Shown here one piece after another: positions 31,739 through 41,818 of a stretch of 64,000 bases of DNA; positions within the stretch are counted from its first letter, which is position 1; each line of letters starts with the position of its first letter. The stretch is from positions 12,694,298-12,758,297 of the forward strand of contig NC_051068.1 of NCBI RefSeq assembly GCF_004664715.2. Reading direction: 5' to 3'. The notes beneath the pieces are model-generated. The model saw only the letters and a list, made by a program, of their open reading frames with translations, made no database searches and was not told where the DNA came from. Source of the DNA: Peromyscus leucopus. Its lineage: Eukaryota; Chordata; Mammalia; Rodentia; Cricetidae. A program made the translations under genes and the position numbers.

Positions 31739-32079
31739 CTCAGATGTATCATCTCAAATCACAGACTCACAGAATTTGCAAAACACAAGGCATCCTAAGA
31801 ATTATGTACATCAGTCCTTCATTTTATGAAGGAATGTGTCTCTAGTGGAAGGGCTTGAGTAAAGGTGTTGGATACATCTGGAAGCTGAGTGCAGATTCTC
31901 TATCTCCTGTGCTAACAGCAATGATGATGTATAGGTGGATAACTCCAAACACTTTTTATGTGCTGTCTCTCTTTCATACTCTCTGTGCATACTTCGTTTG
32001 TCCTTCCTAGTTTATGTCATTTCTAGAATTCTGCCTTCCTTTAGGGGGTCTATGGGAAACAATTTGTGTAACAGGTCTT
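31739..32079. other. Unique stretch, nothing recognised
   Basis: Right flank of the ERV. No repeat or gene seen. Confidence 0.5.
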
Positions 32080-32428
32080 TGGCCAGCCAGCTCCCAAATA
32101 ATGACATGGAGACTTCTTATTAATTATAAATGTTTGGCCTTAGCTTAGGCTTGTCCCAGTAATTCTTATAACTTAAATTAACCTTTTTCTATTAATCTAC
32201 ATGGCTCTTTATGTTTCCTCTATTCTGTATGTCTGACTTCCTTTGTGTCTTGCTGGTGAATCCACCTTTCTTCTTCCCAGAGTTCCTATCTCTAACCAGA
32301 AGTCCTGTCTTATCTCTCCTGCCTAGCTATTGGCCATTCAACTCTTTATTAAACCAATCAGGTGCCTTAGGCAGGCAAGGTAAAACAGAAACATATCTTC
32401 ACACAGTATGATAAAATATCCTGCAACA
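32080..32428 (-). mobile_element. Solo LTR, RMER17-like family, antisense
   Basis: 'tggccagccagctcccaaat', 'cttaggcttgtcccagtaat', 'attaaaccaatcaggtgcct' and 'aaaatatcctgcaaca'. Shorter (about 349 bases) than the other copies because part of the middle is missing. Confidence 0.7.
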
Positions 32429-32559
32429 AATTTGTCTTTTGCATGACCATACATCATAGCAGGACAAGTTTCCACCTGCTGTTGGATACTGTTATTAGCT
32501 ATAGAGAGGCATCTGCTTCACCTGCAAGTCCACAGAGACAAGATGCTTCATAAAGAAGG

Positions 32560-32720
32560 AAAACAGCTGGACGAGGTGGCACATACCTGTAATTCCAGCA
32601 CCAAGGAGGTTAAGAAAAAAATAACCCAGGAGATTAAGGTCATCCTCGGCTACACAATAATTCAAGGCCAACTTGAGTTACATGAGACCCTGCCAAAGGC
32701 ACAAACAATACTTTTTTTTT
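32560..32720 (+). mobile_element. Old B1-like SINE
   Basis: 'acagctggacgaggtggcac', 'acctgtaattccagcaccaa', 'aattcaaggccaacttgagt' and 'catgagaccctgcc' follow 7SL-derived SINE order with strong divergence. Confidence 0.6.
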
Positions 32721-33010
32721 CTTTTTTTAGCTTTTATGCAGGCTAATAGAAATGTTTAAAGAAATAAAATTTATTGTTACAAGAAAATATTCATAAATGA
32801 AGCAATTTCTCAAATACCACACATTCATCATTTATTTTTTTCTTGCGGATTCTTTACCTAATTTTCAGGAACTTTTGAGGCAGTAAAGCAGAGGGGAGAA
32901 TTTAGCAACCATTTGGACTAGGTTATGTGCACACTCCTCTTCTTGGATGATTACTCACTAATTCCAGATGAGGTAAAATGCCTACTAATGCACTTAGCAG
33001 CCTGAAACAT
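32721..33010. other. Unique stretch
   Basis: AT-rich stretch. Nothing recognised. Confidence 0.45.
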
Positions 33011-33390
33011 TGTGGTGGTTGAAAGAGAATGACCCCTACAGGTTCATACAGGTTTGAATGCTTGGTCCCCAGTTGGCAGGACTGTTTGGGAAGGATTAGG
33101 AGGTGTGGCCTTGTGGGAGGAGGTGTGTCACTGGAAGTGTGTGAGTTTGAGGTTTCAAAACCCCACATAACTCCCGGTTAGCTCTATCACTCTCTGCCTG
33201 TGGTTATCTCAACTTGTAAAGTCTCCACCACTGCTTCAGTGCCATACCTGCCTACCTGTTGCCACCCTTTCCCCTGAGATGGTCACGGACTCACCCTCTA
33301 CAGCCAAGCCAATCCCCGGTTAACGTTTTCTTTTCTAAGTTGCCTTGATCGTGATCTCTTCACAGCAATAGAAAAGTAACCAAGATATAC
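33011..33390 (+). mobile_element. MaLR-type solo LTR
   Basis: 'tgtggtggttgaaagagaat', 'ggactgtttgggaaggatta', 'ggaggtgtgtcactggaag' and the end 'cacagcaatagaaaagtaac'. Complete from TG start to the typical 3' end. Confidence 0.8.
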
Positions 33391-33639
33391 CTGCTTGATT
33401 CATGCACATAACCCCTTTCCAAACAACATTTCTAGCAATCTATAAGCAACCCAGGGCCCCCATCTGCATCAAACTGTAGGCACAGACCTCTCTGAACAAG
33501 GAATCCATTTCTCCTCTCCTTAATGACCATCCAAAAATTGTGAAATTGATTTTCCATCTTAAAATTGTAACATTCAGGTTCTTGATCTAGCCTTTCCAAT
33601 TCCCAGCTGTTGTTATTAACCTTAGAAGACATTTTTCCT

Positions 33640-33737
33640 TTTTAATTTTTATTTACATTTTTTGGACACAGGGCCTCCTGTAGCCCAGGCTCATCTCAGA
33701 CTCACTACATACCTGAGGTTAACCTTGAACTTCCGAC

Positions 33738-33794
<57 letters not shown>

Positions 33795-33838
33795 TGCCTC
33801 CAAGTGTTGAGAGGTGCCACCACATCCAATTTAAGATG
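33640..33838 (-). mobile_element. B1 SINE, antisense, split by a (CA)n expansion
   Basis: 'gtagcccaggctcatctcag' before and 'aatctgcctccaagtgttga' after a (CA)n tract at 33,739-33,791. Both halves are parts of one antisense B1, so the repeat grew within the SINE. Chance frames cross it on both strands. Confidence 0.75.
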
Positions 33839-34745
33839 TGCTGCAGACTGAACTTCATGAATGCTAACTGGTTTACACCCCTGCCTGTAACAGTGAAGAT
33901 TCATAGAACATCCTCTGACAAACATAAAGAGAAAACACCCCATGCCGAGTGTGTTCTACAGTCAGGTGTGAGCAGCCAGAAATGTTAGTGGAATTTCCAG
34001 AGGAGTTTTTAGTGATACAAGACAGACTTAGATGCTCTTTTCCTTGGGGTAACAAAGTGTAATCACACAGGAGCCGCAGAGTGGAATATCTGAGCAGGTC
34101 GACTCCAACCGTCCCCTTTAAAAACATCAGGTGTCACCTCCGATTCAAGGCGCACAGGCTGGAACACATGCTTCTGTACCTCAGCTGGATCGATAGGGAA
34201 ATGCTAAGGCCTAACACGTGTTTCACTCCATAAATATGGAGTTGTCTTACTCTATGAAAGGTAAGCTTGTGCCTTCAAATGAAGAGGTGGGGAGGGAGGA
34301 GGAGGCAGTATAAATGATGTCTAGCCTCACAAAATAACCACGAAGCTCATTTAAAAACATCTTGGCACAAATCAAGCTGGAGAAATTGGGCCTGTAGTTA
34401 GAAAACACGTCTATTTAAAAACAGCTCTTTCTAAGGAAAGTTTGAAAGACAGAAAAAGCTTTCATCCAAGCATGAGATACCTCATTATTTCAAAATCTAA
34501 CCAAAGCTATTTTAAATAAGAGTCATTTAATGCAACATGTGCCCACTACGAATGTCTTTAGACTTAGAAAGCAAAATAGAGAATATTTAATAGGCCAGTT
34601 TCTACAGTGTTTAGCAAAGGCAACTGTTGCCTATGATGATGCTAACAGTCTGAAGGATGATCACACAACCAGTCTGAATATGTCAACCTGCTTGTTAGAG
34701 ACTCTTTAGTAACGTAATCATAAACACCCAAAACTGCTTTTCTTT
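33839..34745. other. Unique stretch, nothing recognised
   Basis: About 900 bases without a recognisable repeat. Minus-strand frames at 33,719-34,127 have no familiar motif. One of the longest repeat-free parts of the window. Confidence 0.5.
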
Positions 34746-34747
34746 TT

Positions 34748-34957
34748 TTTAATAACAGTTTATTTATTTATTTTTACTATTTATTTAGCTATTACATATA
34801 CAGTGTTCTGTCTGCATGTGTCCCTGCAGGCCAGAAGAGAGCACCAGATCTCATTATAGATGGTTGTGAGCCACCATATGGTTGCTGGGAATTGAACTCA
34901 AGACCTCTGGTAGAACAGCCAGTGCTCTTAACCTCTGAGCCATCTCTCCAGCCCCCC
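34748..34957 (-). mobile_element. B2/B3 SINE, antisense
   Basis: 'aataacagtttatttattta', 'gttgtgagccaccatatggt' and 'aacctctgagccatctctcc' then 'agcccc'. Clear antisense B2/B3 with Pol III boxes retained. Confidence 0.9.
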
Positions 34958-35109
34958 AAAACTGCTTTTCAATGGGCCATAGAAGAGCAATGCAGATATG
35001 ACAGTATGATTATGAAGGATATGTTTTTATTTTAATTTGAAAAGATTTATCCAAAAATAGACAAATTGTAGTGAAAACAAATGTGCTGTTTTGTTGTGGT
35101 GGCTTTTCT

Positions 35110-35290
35110 TTTCTTTCTTTCTTTTTTTGTTTTTTGTTTTTTTGTTTTTCGAGACAGGGTTTCTCTGTGTAGTTTTGGTGTCTGTCCTGGATCCCACTCT
35201 GTAGATCAGGCTGGCCTCGAACTCACAGAGATCCGCCTGCCTCTGCCTCCCAAGTGCTGGGATTAAAGGCGTGCACCACCGCTGCCTGGC
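35110..35290 (-). mobile_element. Young B1 SINE, antisense
   Basis: 'tttttcgagacagggtttct', 'tgtagttttggtgtctgtcc' and 'gggattaaaggcgtgcacca'. Near-intact antisense B1 of the cricetid type ('agttttggtgcctgtcctgg' class). Confidence 0.95.
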
Positions 35291-35304
35291 AGTTTTTCTT
35301 TTCT

Positions 35305-35520
35305 TAAAATGAATCCTTTAGATCGTCTGTAGGCAAGTCTGTGGGGGAATTTTCTTGTTTGATGATTGGTGTAGGAAGACCCAGTCCACTATGGGCAGTG
35401 TCACCCCGGGGTAGGTGGTGCTGGGTTATATAAAAGAAAAGTCCAGGCAAGCCACGGAGAGCAAGCCAGTAAGCAGCACTCCTCCTTGGCCTCTGCTTCA
35501 GTTCCTGAACCAAGTCAGCT
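35305..35520 (+). mobile_element. 'CTCAATTGAG'-family LTR-like repeat, truncated
   Basis: 'gatgattggtgtaggaagac', 'ccagtccactatgggcagtg', 'gcaagccagtaagcagcac' and 'ggcctctgcttcagttcctg' match the 4128 copy. It stops before the polyadenylation hexamer. Confidence 0.7.
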
Positions 35521-35935
35521 GGGAGTCTTGACAGGAATGTGGGTGAGTGCTTGCTCACAGTAACAGAGAAGGCTCAGCAGAGAGCCTGCCTCCTAGTGGG
35601 CGATGTCTCATAAAAGGTGCATCTCTTGAATTCTCTGCACAACTAGCAAGGGCTTCACTGTAGCATCTCCTTTCCCCCAGCAATGTCTAGTGCTTATACG
35701 ACCTCAAGGAAATGAGAGAGGGGCCTATACGTTTCTTGAGCCTCCTGAGTCTTCTGAGTTTCTTGTGACTTTCGTGAGTCTTGCGAGATGACCTGTTCCC
35801 TTCAGCAGGAGTGTTTCAATGGGGGAGGAAGCAGCCACATGCCTGGCAGTCACTACTGTATTTTTCCTCCCCTAACACCTGCTAACCTCATGATCAAAGC
35901 TGGCATCCTGAAGCCAGCCAGGTGCATTGTCTGCT
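35521..35935. other. Unique stretch
   Basis: No repeat recognised. It includes a short run of similar phrases ('cttgagcctcctgagtcttc', 'tgagtttcttgtgac'). Confidence 0.45.
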
Positions 35936-36389
35936 TTTGATGGCTAGTCTTGGTTGTCAGTTTGATTATTTGTGGAATCAACTAAAACTAAGCAGCTGGG
36001 AATGCCTGTGAGAGATTTTCTTCACTGGGTCCTTTGAGGTGGGAAGACCCACCTTAAATCTGGGTCACACCTTCTGGTGGCAACTGTCCTGAGAGGACAT
36101 AGAAGAAGAGAGCTTTTGCTTTTTGCCTGCTTGCCCTCACTCCCTGGCAAGTTCATCCATCCCGCTGCTAAGATAACCCTTTACTAGTGTTGGAACATCC
36201 TTCATCAGAATTCCAGTGTAGATTAAAGAATGTAGCAGCTCTCTAGGAATTCCCTGGAAATCCAGCACCAGATTGGGACTGCTAGAACAGTTAGTCTTGT
36301 GGACTGTTACTGGATCCTTGGCCTTTCCATTGGGAGAAAGCCAGTGTGGGAGTATCCTGACCATAGCCTGTAAACCACTCTAATAGATC

Positions 36390-36392
<3 letters not shown>

Positions 36393-36437
<45 letters not shown>
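36393..36437. repeat. (GT)n microsatellite
   Basis: About 22 GT units in the tail region of the 35,938 element, at the junction with the MaLR insertion. Confidence 0.95.
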
Positions 36438-36439
<2 letters not shown>

Positions 36440-36980
36440 ATACATGGTTTAAATGAGAATGGCCTTCACAGGCTCATATGTTTGAACACTTGGTTTCTAG
36501 TTGGTGAAACTGTTTGGGAAGGATTAGGAGATACGCCCTTATTAGAGGAGGTGTGTTACTAACCACACCATTCCTATTCTCTCTCTCTCTCTCCTTTCTG
36601 TTGTGGATTGGGATGTAAACTCTCAGCTATTGCTCCAGCACCATGCCTGCCTGTTTTCTGCATGCCTGTTTTCTGCATGCCTGTTTTCTGCATGCCTGTT
36701 TTCTGCATGCCTGTTTTCTGACATGCCTGTTTTCTGCATGCCTGTTTTCTGACATGCCTGTTTTCTGACATGCCTGCCTGTTTTCTGACATGCCTGCCTG
36801 TTTTCTGACATGCCTGTTTTCTGACATGTCTGCCTGTTTGTTTTCTGCCTGCTCCCCATTGTGATGGCCATGGACTCTAACCATCTGGAACTGAACTGTA
36901 AGAAAGAAACACTTTCTTCTATAAGTTACCTCGGTCATGGTGTCTCGTCACAGCAATAGAAAAGTAACTAACATTTTATT
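36438..36980 (+). mobile_element. MaLR-type solo LTR expanded by an internal minisatellite
   Basis: 'atggtttaaatgagaatggc', 'gaaactgtttgggaaggatt' and the end 'cacagcaatagaaaagtaac' are the usual landmarks. The middle 'ccatgcctgcctg' motif of this LTR class has expanded (see the repeat at 36,642), making this copy about 160 bases longer than the one at 33,011. Confidence 0.85.
36642..36848. repeat. Minisatellite, 15-, 16- and 20-bp units
   Basis: About 12 units of 'catgcctgttttctg' with variants 'acatgcctgttttctg' and 'acatgcctgcctgttttctg'. The unit types are ordered: 15-bp units first, then mixed 15/16, then 20-bp. The minus-strand open frames here (repeating KTGM/SENRHA-type residues) are artefacts. 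Confidence 0.97.
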
Positions 36981-37060
36981 ATCTACCTATCTATCATACA
37001 TTTATCTATATTCGTTTGATCAATTCTGTTTCTTTAGAGAAACCTGAATAACACAGTACT

Positions 37061-37344
37061 CAAGAAAAATACTCAACACTCTTCATAGGATTTCAAAATA
37101 GCCCAGAGCCTTATAGCAAAATGTCAAAGCATAATCCAAAATAACAGCATTGGAATAACAACCAAAATCTCAACTCTTGTAGAAAAAGACATTCAGCAAA
37201 TGCCAACACCAAAATGACACATACATTAGCATTAACTGGTAAAATCTTTACAACAGCTGTTACAAAAATGCTCTAAGAAGTAAGGGTAAACATTCTTGAA
37301 ATAAAATTTTTTAAAAACCAGAGAGAAATGTTCAGTAAGGAAAT
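37061..37344. other. AT-rich unique stretch
   Basis: Nothing recognised. Confidence 0.45.
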
Positions 37345-37570
37345 AGATGTGCTAGGGTTGTGGCTCAGTTAGCACAGTGCTTGTCTGGCGTGTATGAAGA
37401 CCTAGGTTTGATCACCAGGATGGCATAAACCAAGTGTTGTGGTGCACACCTGTAATCCCAGCCCTTGGGAGGTAGACGTAGGAGGGTCAGAAGTTCAAGG
37501 TCATCTTTGTCTATATATTGAGTTTGAAAATGAGGCCACACAAGGAACTCAAAACACAAACAAAACAAAA
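37345..37570 (+). mobile_element. B4 (ID-B1 fusion) SINE
   Basis: The tRNA-like part 'gtgctagggttgtggctcag' and 'ctaggtttgatcaccaggat' is followed by a B1-like part 'cacacctgtaatcccagccc', 'ttcaaggtcatctttgtc'. The order ID then B1 defines B4. Confidence 0.75.
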
Positions 37571-37611
37571 ACATAAAACCATAAGACTTTAAACAATGAA
37601 GCAAGTAAGTT

Positions 37612-37616
37612 GAGAT

Positions 37617-37680
<64 letters not shown>

Positions 37681-37702
37681 GTTGGGAGGAGAGGAGAGGA
37701 GG

Positions 37703-37776
<74 letters not shown>

Positions 37777-37797
37777 GAGAGAGAGAGAGAGAGATGG
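37612..37797. repeat. (GA)n-rich purine tract at the B2 head
   Basis: About 180 bases of GA repeats with GGA interruptions. Its right part (from about 37,680, 'ggttgggaggagagg') leads directly into 'gagatggctcagccattaag', the B2 A-box region. The natural 'ggagagatgg' of B2 has apparently expanded. Confidence 0.95.
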
Positions 37798-37965
37798 CTC
37801 AGCCATTAAGAACACTGGTTGTTCTTCCAGAGGACCCGGGTTCAGTTCATGGCAGCTCACAACTATCTGTAACTCCAATTTCAGGAGATCGAACACCCTC
37901 ACACAGACACATGCAGGCAAAACAGCATCATTTTTAGAAAGCCATCTATTTACAAAAGAAAAAAA
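37795..37965 (+). mobile_element. B2 SINE with expanded head
   Basis: 'gagatggctcagccattaag', 'ggacccgggttcagttcat', 'ggcagctcacaactatctg' and 'acaccctcacacagacacat'. The A-rich tail is followed by a poly-G/A tract at 37,960-37,985. Confidence 0.9.
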
Positions 37966-37989
37966 AAAAGGCGGGGGGGGGGGAGAATT

Positions 37990-38455
37990 GAACAAAATTC
38001 TATAAAGACAAATTTTAAAAAACAGTCTCTGTGTCCAAAGAGCTTTCAATCTAATCAAAAGGAAAGGATACTGAAAGCTATCAGAATTTGTAAGAGAACA
38101 AAGATCCACATTAGTATTAGCAGACTGGAATCTGGTCACATATGTCATCAAACTCGGAGTACTTACTAAAACACCAAAGTCATAGCAACGTGTTAGGAAG
38201 TCTGTGACTTGCAGGAAGCAGGAGGTGGGCGTGGCCGACTCAGGGAGCAGAGGATCACCGCAGCTCTACTGTAGCACCGGGCTGGCCCCACCCAAATGGT
38301 AGACACAGAAAATCATGACCGCTCCATTTCTTTCTTGCAAGCACTGAGGGATGAACTTCAGGATGATGGAAGCTTCAGGGCCAGGCGTGCACTAAATAGT
38401 CAAGAGGGAACAGGGGAGGGAAAGTTACACTTGACTGAGTTTTAAAAAGAGTTAT
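37990..38455. other. Unique stretch
   Basis: No repeat recognised. A GC-richer part with 'aggtgggcgtggccgactca' (an Sp1/KLF-like 'gggcgtggc' motif) sits at about 38,225-38,245. No promoter or exon can be supported. Confidence 0.45.
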
Positions 38456-38458
38456 TTG

Positions 38459-38630
38459 TCGGGCAGTGGTGGCACACGCCTTTAATCCCACACTCGGGAG
38501 GCAGAGGCAGGGATCTCTGTGAGCTCGAGGCCAGCCTGGTCTACAAAGCGAGTTCTAGGAAAGGCGCAAAGCTACACAGAGAAACCCTGTCTCGAAAAAC
38601 AAACAAACAAACAAAAAGAAAAAAAGGTTA
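38459..38630 (+). mobile_element. Young B1 SINE
   Basis: 'gtcgggcagtggtggcacac', 'aatcccacactcgggaggc', 'ggaaaggcgcaaagctacac' and an AAAC-rich tail. Confidence 0.95.
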
Positions 38631-38635
38631 TTTTA

Positions 38636-38818
38636 CTTTTTTACTTTATTTATGTTTGTTTGTGTGCGTGGGTGGGTTTGTGCGTGTGTTTGCAGATGCC
38701 CGAGGATCCCTCTGGAACTGGAGCGGCAGGGACTTGAGTGCAGGGACTGAACTGAACCCTAGTCCTCAGCAAAAGCAGCACACCGGTTAACTGGTGGGAC
38801 ATCTCTCCAGCCCTGAAG
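38636..38818 (-). mobile_element. B2/B3 SINE, antisense, diverged
   Basis: 'tttatgtttgtttgtgtgcg', 'cctctggaactggagcggca' and 'gtgggacatctctccagccc' mark an antisense B2/B3. Confidence 0.75.
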
Positions 38819-39167
38819 CCGTTTATTTGTTTGTTTGTTTCTTTAAAGGAGACATCCCCTGAAAAGGCTTCTGGTGTTGTCTTGGCCAGTACATAGTTAA
38901 CTCCACATAGTTGGTCTCAAGGCAAATTGCAAACTGCTTCTTCATGACGACAACCAGGTGTATATCAAAAACCTGGGAGTTCCGATACGCAGACTGAGGA
39001 CAAGGGAGTCTCCACACTTACTTCTCTATAGAAATAACAAATTAAGGGTGAGTGAACAGTGAAGGACACAGACCTGCAAAAATGGAGGCTAGTCAAACAG
39101 GAAGGAAGGGGTCAGTGCTGCTCCACTCCTTCTGCAGAATGCCCACACTGAACCAGGCTTTGCTCTT
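38819..39167. other. Unique stretch
   Basis: A (TTTG)n run (38,825-38,842) and otherwise nothing recognised. Confidence 0.45.
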
Positions 39168-39672
39168 TGGGGCCACCAACCAGCTCCCAAATCATGACAC
39201 AGAGACTTCTTATTAGTTAGGAATGCTCAGCCTGGTTAGCTCTTTTCTTGCTGGCTCTTATTACTTAACTTACTTCTCTTCATCTACATTTTGCTTCAGG
39301 GATTTTTGTCTTTTTTTTTTTTTTTAACTTTCTTTATAGCTTACTTTCCTGCTGTCTCTGGGTCCGGCTGGACTGGCGTCTGCCTGGCTTCTGACCCCAG
39401 GCATCTCTCTCCTTCTCTCCTCCTTCTCTCTTAAGCCTAGATTTCTCCTCCTACTTATTCTCTCTGCTTGCCAGCCCTGCCCATCCTTCCTCTGCCTAGA
39501 CCATTCAGCTCTTCATTAGACCAATCAAGTGCCTTAGGCAGGCAAGGTGAAACAGCAGCACATCCTTACATAGTTAAACAAATGTAACACACCTTTACAC
39601 ACTTAAAATAACATTCTGCAGCATAAACAAGTGTAACAGGTCTTTGCCTAGTTAAAATAATATTCCATAACA
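39168..39672 (-). mobile_element. Solo LTR, RMER17-like family, antisense
   Basis: 'tggggccaccaaccagctcc', 'cctagatttctcctcctact', 'attagaccaatcaagtgcct' and 'taatattccataaca'. TG start and CA end hold on the minus strand. About 505 bases, the best-preserved copy of the five, with a T-run insertion at 39,311-39,326. Confidence 0.75.
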
Positions 39673-39673
39673 C

Positions 39674-40180
39674 ATGTCAGGCCTGAGCTTTGCCCTGAGA
39701 TACCTACAATGTCAGCTATTGCTCTGCCCTGTACCATCCGGTGTCCTGAGCGGCTTCTGTGCCTCACACTTCAGAATCCTCCAGCCTGGAACCTGGCCTC
39801 ACATAGTTTTCTACAGCAGTGGCATCAACACTGAGTCTTTCTGTGCCCCACAACCAAGTTTCAAGTCAGTCTCACCTGCTTCTGGATTCCAAGTCCCACC
39901 ACCGTCTATATCCAAACTCAGCACTTTTGTGTCTTCTTGTGTGATTATATGGCAGATCCACACCCAGAGCAGATTACCTCAGCTAGGACGTCCCTCCATG
40001 AGGGAAGAACACAGTAGCAGGATACTAAGTCCTATGATGAGCCACATTGCCCTTACCACCCACTATTCTATTGCTAGTGAATTGCCCACCTACAATGTCT
40101 CTCTGTCTTTTCTCTCCTCCCTTCATCCGATTGCATTTAGCTGGCTAGTATATTTATTGAATAAACACAGTGATAAATGA
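39674..40180 (+). other. Open frame without recognisable product
   Basis: A 168-codon frame with a Met start 'MSGLSFALRYLQCQLLLCP' and no familiar domain, signal or motif. It ends near 'tattgaataaacacagtg', an AATAAA-type hexamer, which makes a transposon origin (LTR) as likely as a gene. Serine- and proline-rich composition without structure suggests chance. I do not call it a gene. Confidence 0.2.
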
Positions 40181-40301
40181 CTAGGTGATGGTAGCCTTCA
40201 ATGTGGCCATCAGGTGGCCTTTGAAATTTCACTTTTGAAAAGACTCTGAACTTCAGTGAAGTGGCATATGCCACATCGTCACCCAAAATAAGTCATAAAA
40301 A

Positions 40302-40470
40302 ATTGCTGGGCAGTGGTGGCACATACCTTGAATCCCAGCACTCAGGAGGCAGAGGTAGGCAGATCTCTGAGTTTGAGATCAGCTTGTCTACAGAGTGAGT
40401 TCCAGGACAGCCAGGGCCACACAGAGAAACCCTGTCCCAAATAACAAAAACAAAAACAAAAAAAAATCTT
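40302..40470 (+). mobile_element. B1 SINE
   Basis: 'ctgggcagtggtggcacata', 'aatcccagcactcaggaggc' and 'gagaaaccctgtcccaaata'. Nearly full length. Confidence 0.9.
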
Positions 40471-40724
40471 TAAAAAAGAAGACATGAAATTGGAAGATAA
40501 GGGGAGGTGAGGATAGATCTAGGAGAACTGGGCGTGAACACAATCAGAACACATGTCTTAAATTCTCAAGAATTAAACAAATCATATTTAATCAAAGTAA
40601 GCAGAATAACAAAATTAAAATTTTAGTAGAATTTCTTAAATAAAAAGGTTCAATTAGCCCTTGTCTCAAAAGAATATAATTTACAATGTTGAAATAACAA
40701 AGCCAGGATTCTCGAACCCAAAAG
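40471..40724. other. AT-rich unique stretch
   Basis: Nothing recognised. Confidence 0.45.
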
Positions 40725-40917
40725 ATGTTTATTACATTTATTGATTTATCTGTGTGTGTGCATGTGTGCCCCTCAGCATGTTCGTGACAGTCAGAGGACA
40801 ACTTGCAATGACGACTTTTGAGAGTCCTCTCCTTCCTCCATGTGGGTGCCAGGACTGAATTCAGGTCATCAGGTTGGGAGCAAGTGCGTTGTCTGCTGAG
40901 CTGTCTTGCTGGCCCAG
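40725..40917 (-). mobile_element. B2/B3 SINE, antisense, diverged
   Basis: 'tttattacatttattgattt', 'ctccatgtgggtgccaggac' and 'gctgagctgtcttgctggcc'. Diverged antisense tRNA-derived SINE. Confidence 0.65.
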
Positions 40918-40963
40918 CATCTTACCTTATTGTATAAAAAAAAAAAGGGCGGGGGGGGGGGGA

Positions 40964-41180
40964 GGAGGCTGCAGAGATGGCTCAGCAGTTGAGAACACTA
41001 ATTGCTCTTCTAGAAGACCTTGGTCCAATTCCCAGCACCACATGGCGGCTCATAACCATCAGTAACTCCAGTCAGGGGATCCAGTGCCCTCTTCTGGTGT
41101 CCACAGGCACTGCACACATAAGGTCCATGGTTATACATGCAGGTAAAACACCTATACACAGAATAAAAATAAAAGATGAA
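40964..41180 (+). mobile_element. B2 SINE
   Basis: 'ggaggctgcagagatggctc', 'tggtccaattcccagcacc', 'atggcggctcataaccatc' and 'ccctcttctggtgtccac', ending in 'aataaaaataaaaga'. A poly-G run (40,949-40,962) precedes it. Confidence 0.9.
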
Positions 41181-41186
41181 GCTCAC

Positions 41187-41665
41187 TGTAAGGAACATGT
41201 AAGACCTAGGGTGAACAACCCTGGTCAGGAGTGATAAGCAATAGAATGATGTAAGTAAACCACAAATGGAGTAGTGATAAGCTATAAGCTATGTGTGGAA
41301 GTAGGGATAAGACTAGAAACCCAGCCAGAAAAGGATATAAAAGATGAAGCCTCAGATCCAACCAACAGAGCTTGTCAGTACCTCAAGTGAGACATGAGAT
41401 CCTGTCCTGAGTGCAGACGTGGCTGACCTGAGGAAGGCTGACCCAAGATCCAGAGGAACAGACGTGGCGAGTCCGGACCTGTACACCCGGAGAGGTACTC
41501 CTACTTCCATTTGGAAGATGGAGTGAATATTGCTTGTAATCTTACTGTGTGAATAAATGGGTGTTATACCAAGTCTGAATCAAGAGTGATTATTCCTCTC
41601 CCGTAACTGGGGTATGTGCTCACCACACTCACTTAGGTGAGTACTTGCCTTGTTCACATGAAACC
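41187..41665 (+). mobile_element. LTR with TATA box and AATAAA, next to a B2 tail
   Basis: It starts 'tgtaaggaacatgtaagacc' right after the B2 tail. A TATA box 'gatataaaagatg' lies at 41,334-41,346, a transcribed-region-like stretch follows, and AATAAA lies at 41,552-41,557. The U3-R-U5 order and spacing fit an LTR. The 3' boundary is uncertain (41,620-41,665) and the family is not named. Confidence 0.55.
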
Positions 41666-41671
41666 CCAAGT

Positions 41672-41818
41672 TACCAGGTATGATGGTACACACCTGTCAT
41701 CCAGCACTCAGAAGGTAGAGATAGGAGGATTGAAAGTACAAGCCATGCTCTGCTACATAGGGAGTTTAAGGCTAGCCTGGGACACATGACACACATCTAA
41801 AATAAAACAAAAATGGAT
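41672..41818 (+). mobile_element. B1/B4-like SINE, diverged
   Basis: 'accaggtatgatggtacaca', 'tcatccagcactcagaaggt' and 'aaggctagcctgggacacat'. 7SL-like order, diverged. Confidence 0.65.

Larger units (their letters stand above)
35938..37060 (+). mobile_element. Rodent LTR-like repeat split by a MaLR LTR
   Basis: The first part (35,938-36,437) runs from 'gatggctagtcttggttgtc' through 'ggtgggaagacccaccttaa' and 'ggcctttccattgggagaa' to 'ctctaatagatcccgtg' and a (GT)n. The end ('attctgtttctttagagaaa', then 'cctgaataacacag') appears only at about 37,023-37,055, after the MaLR copy at 36,438-36,980. So the MaLR landed in the simple-repeat tail of this older element. Family name not determined. 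Confidence 0.6.

Noticed and set aside
36642..36848. CRISPR-like regular repeats
   Set aside because: Units are contiguous without unique spacers, and the host DNA is a rodent nuclear genome.
36574..36938. Repetitive minus-strand proteins (QKTGM/SENRHA units)
   Set aside because: Translations of the minisatellite inside a MaLR LTR, which is open in several frames because unit lengths suit it. There is no gene context.
37549..38151. 200-codon minus-strand frame, Ser/Leu-rich
   Set aside because: Composed mainly of the antisense of a GA microsatellite (Leu-Ser repeats) and a B2.
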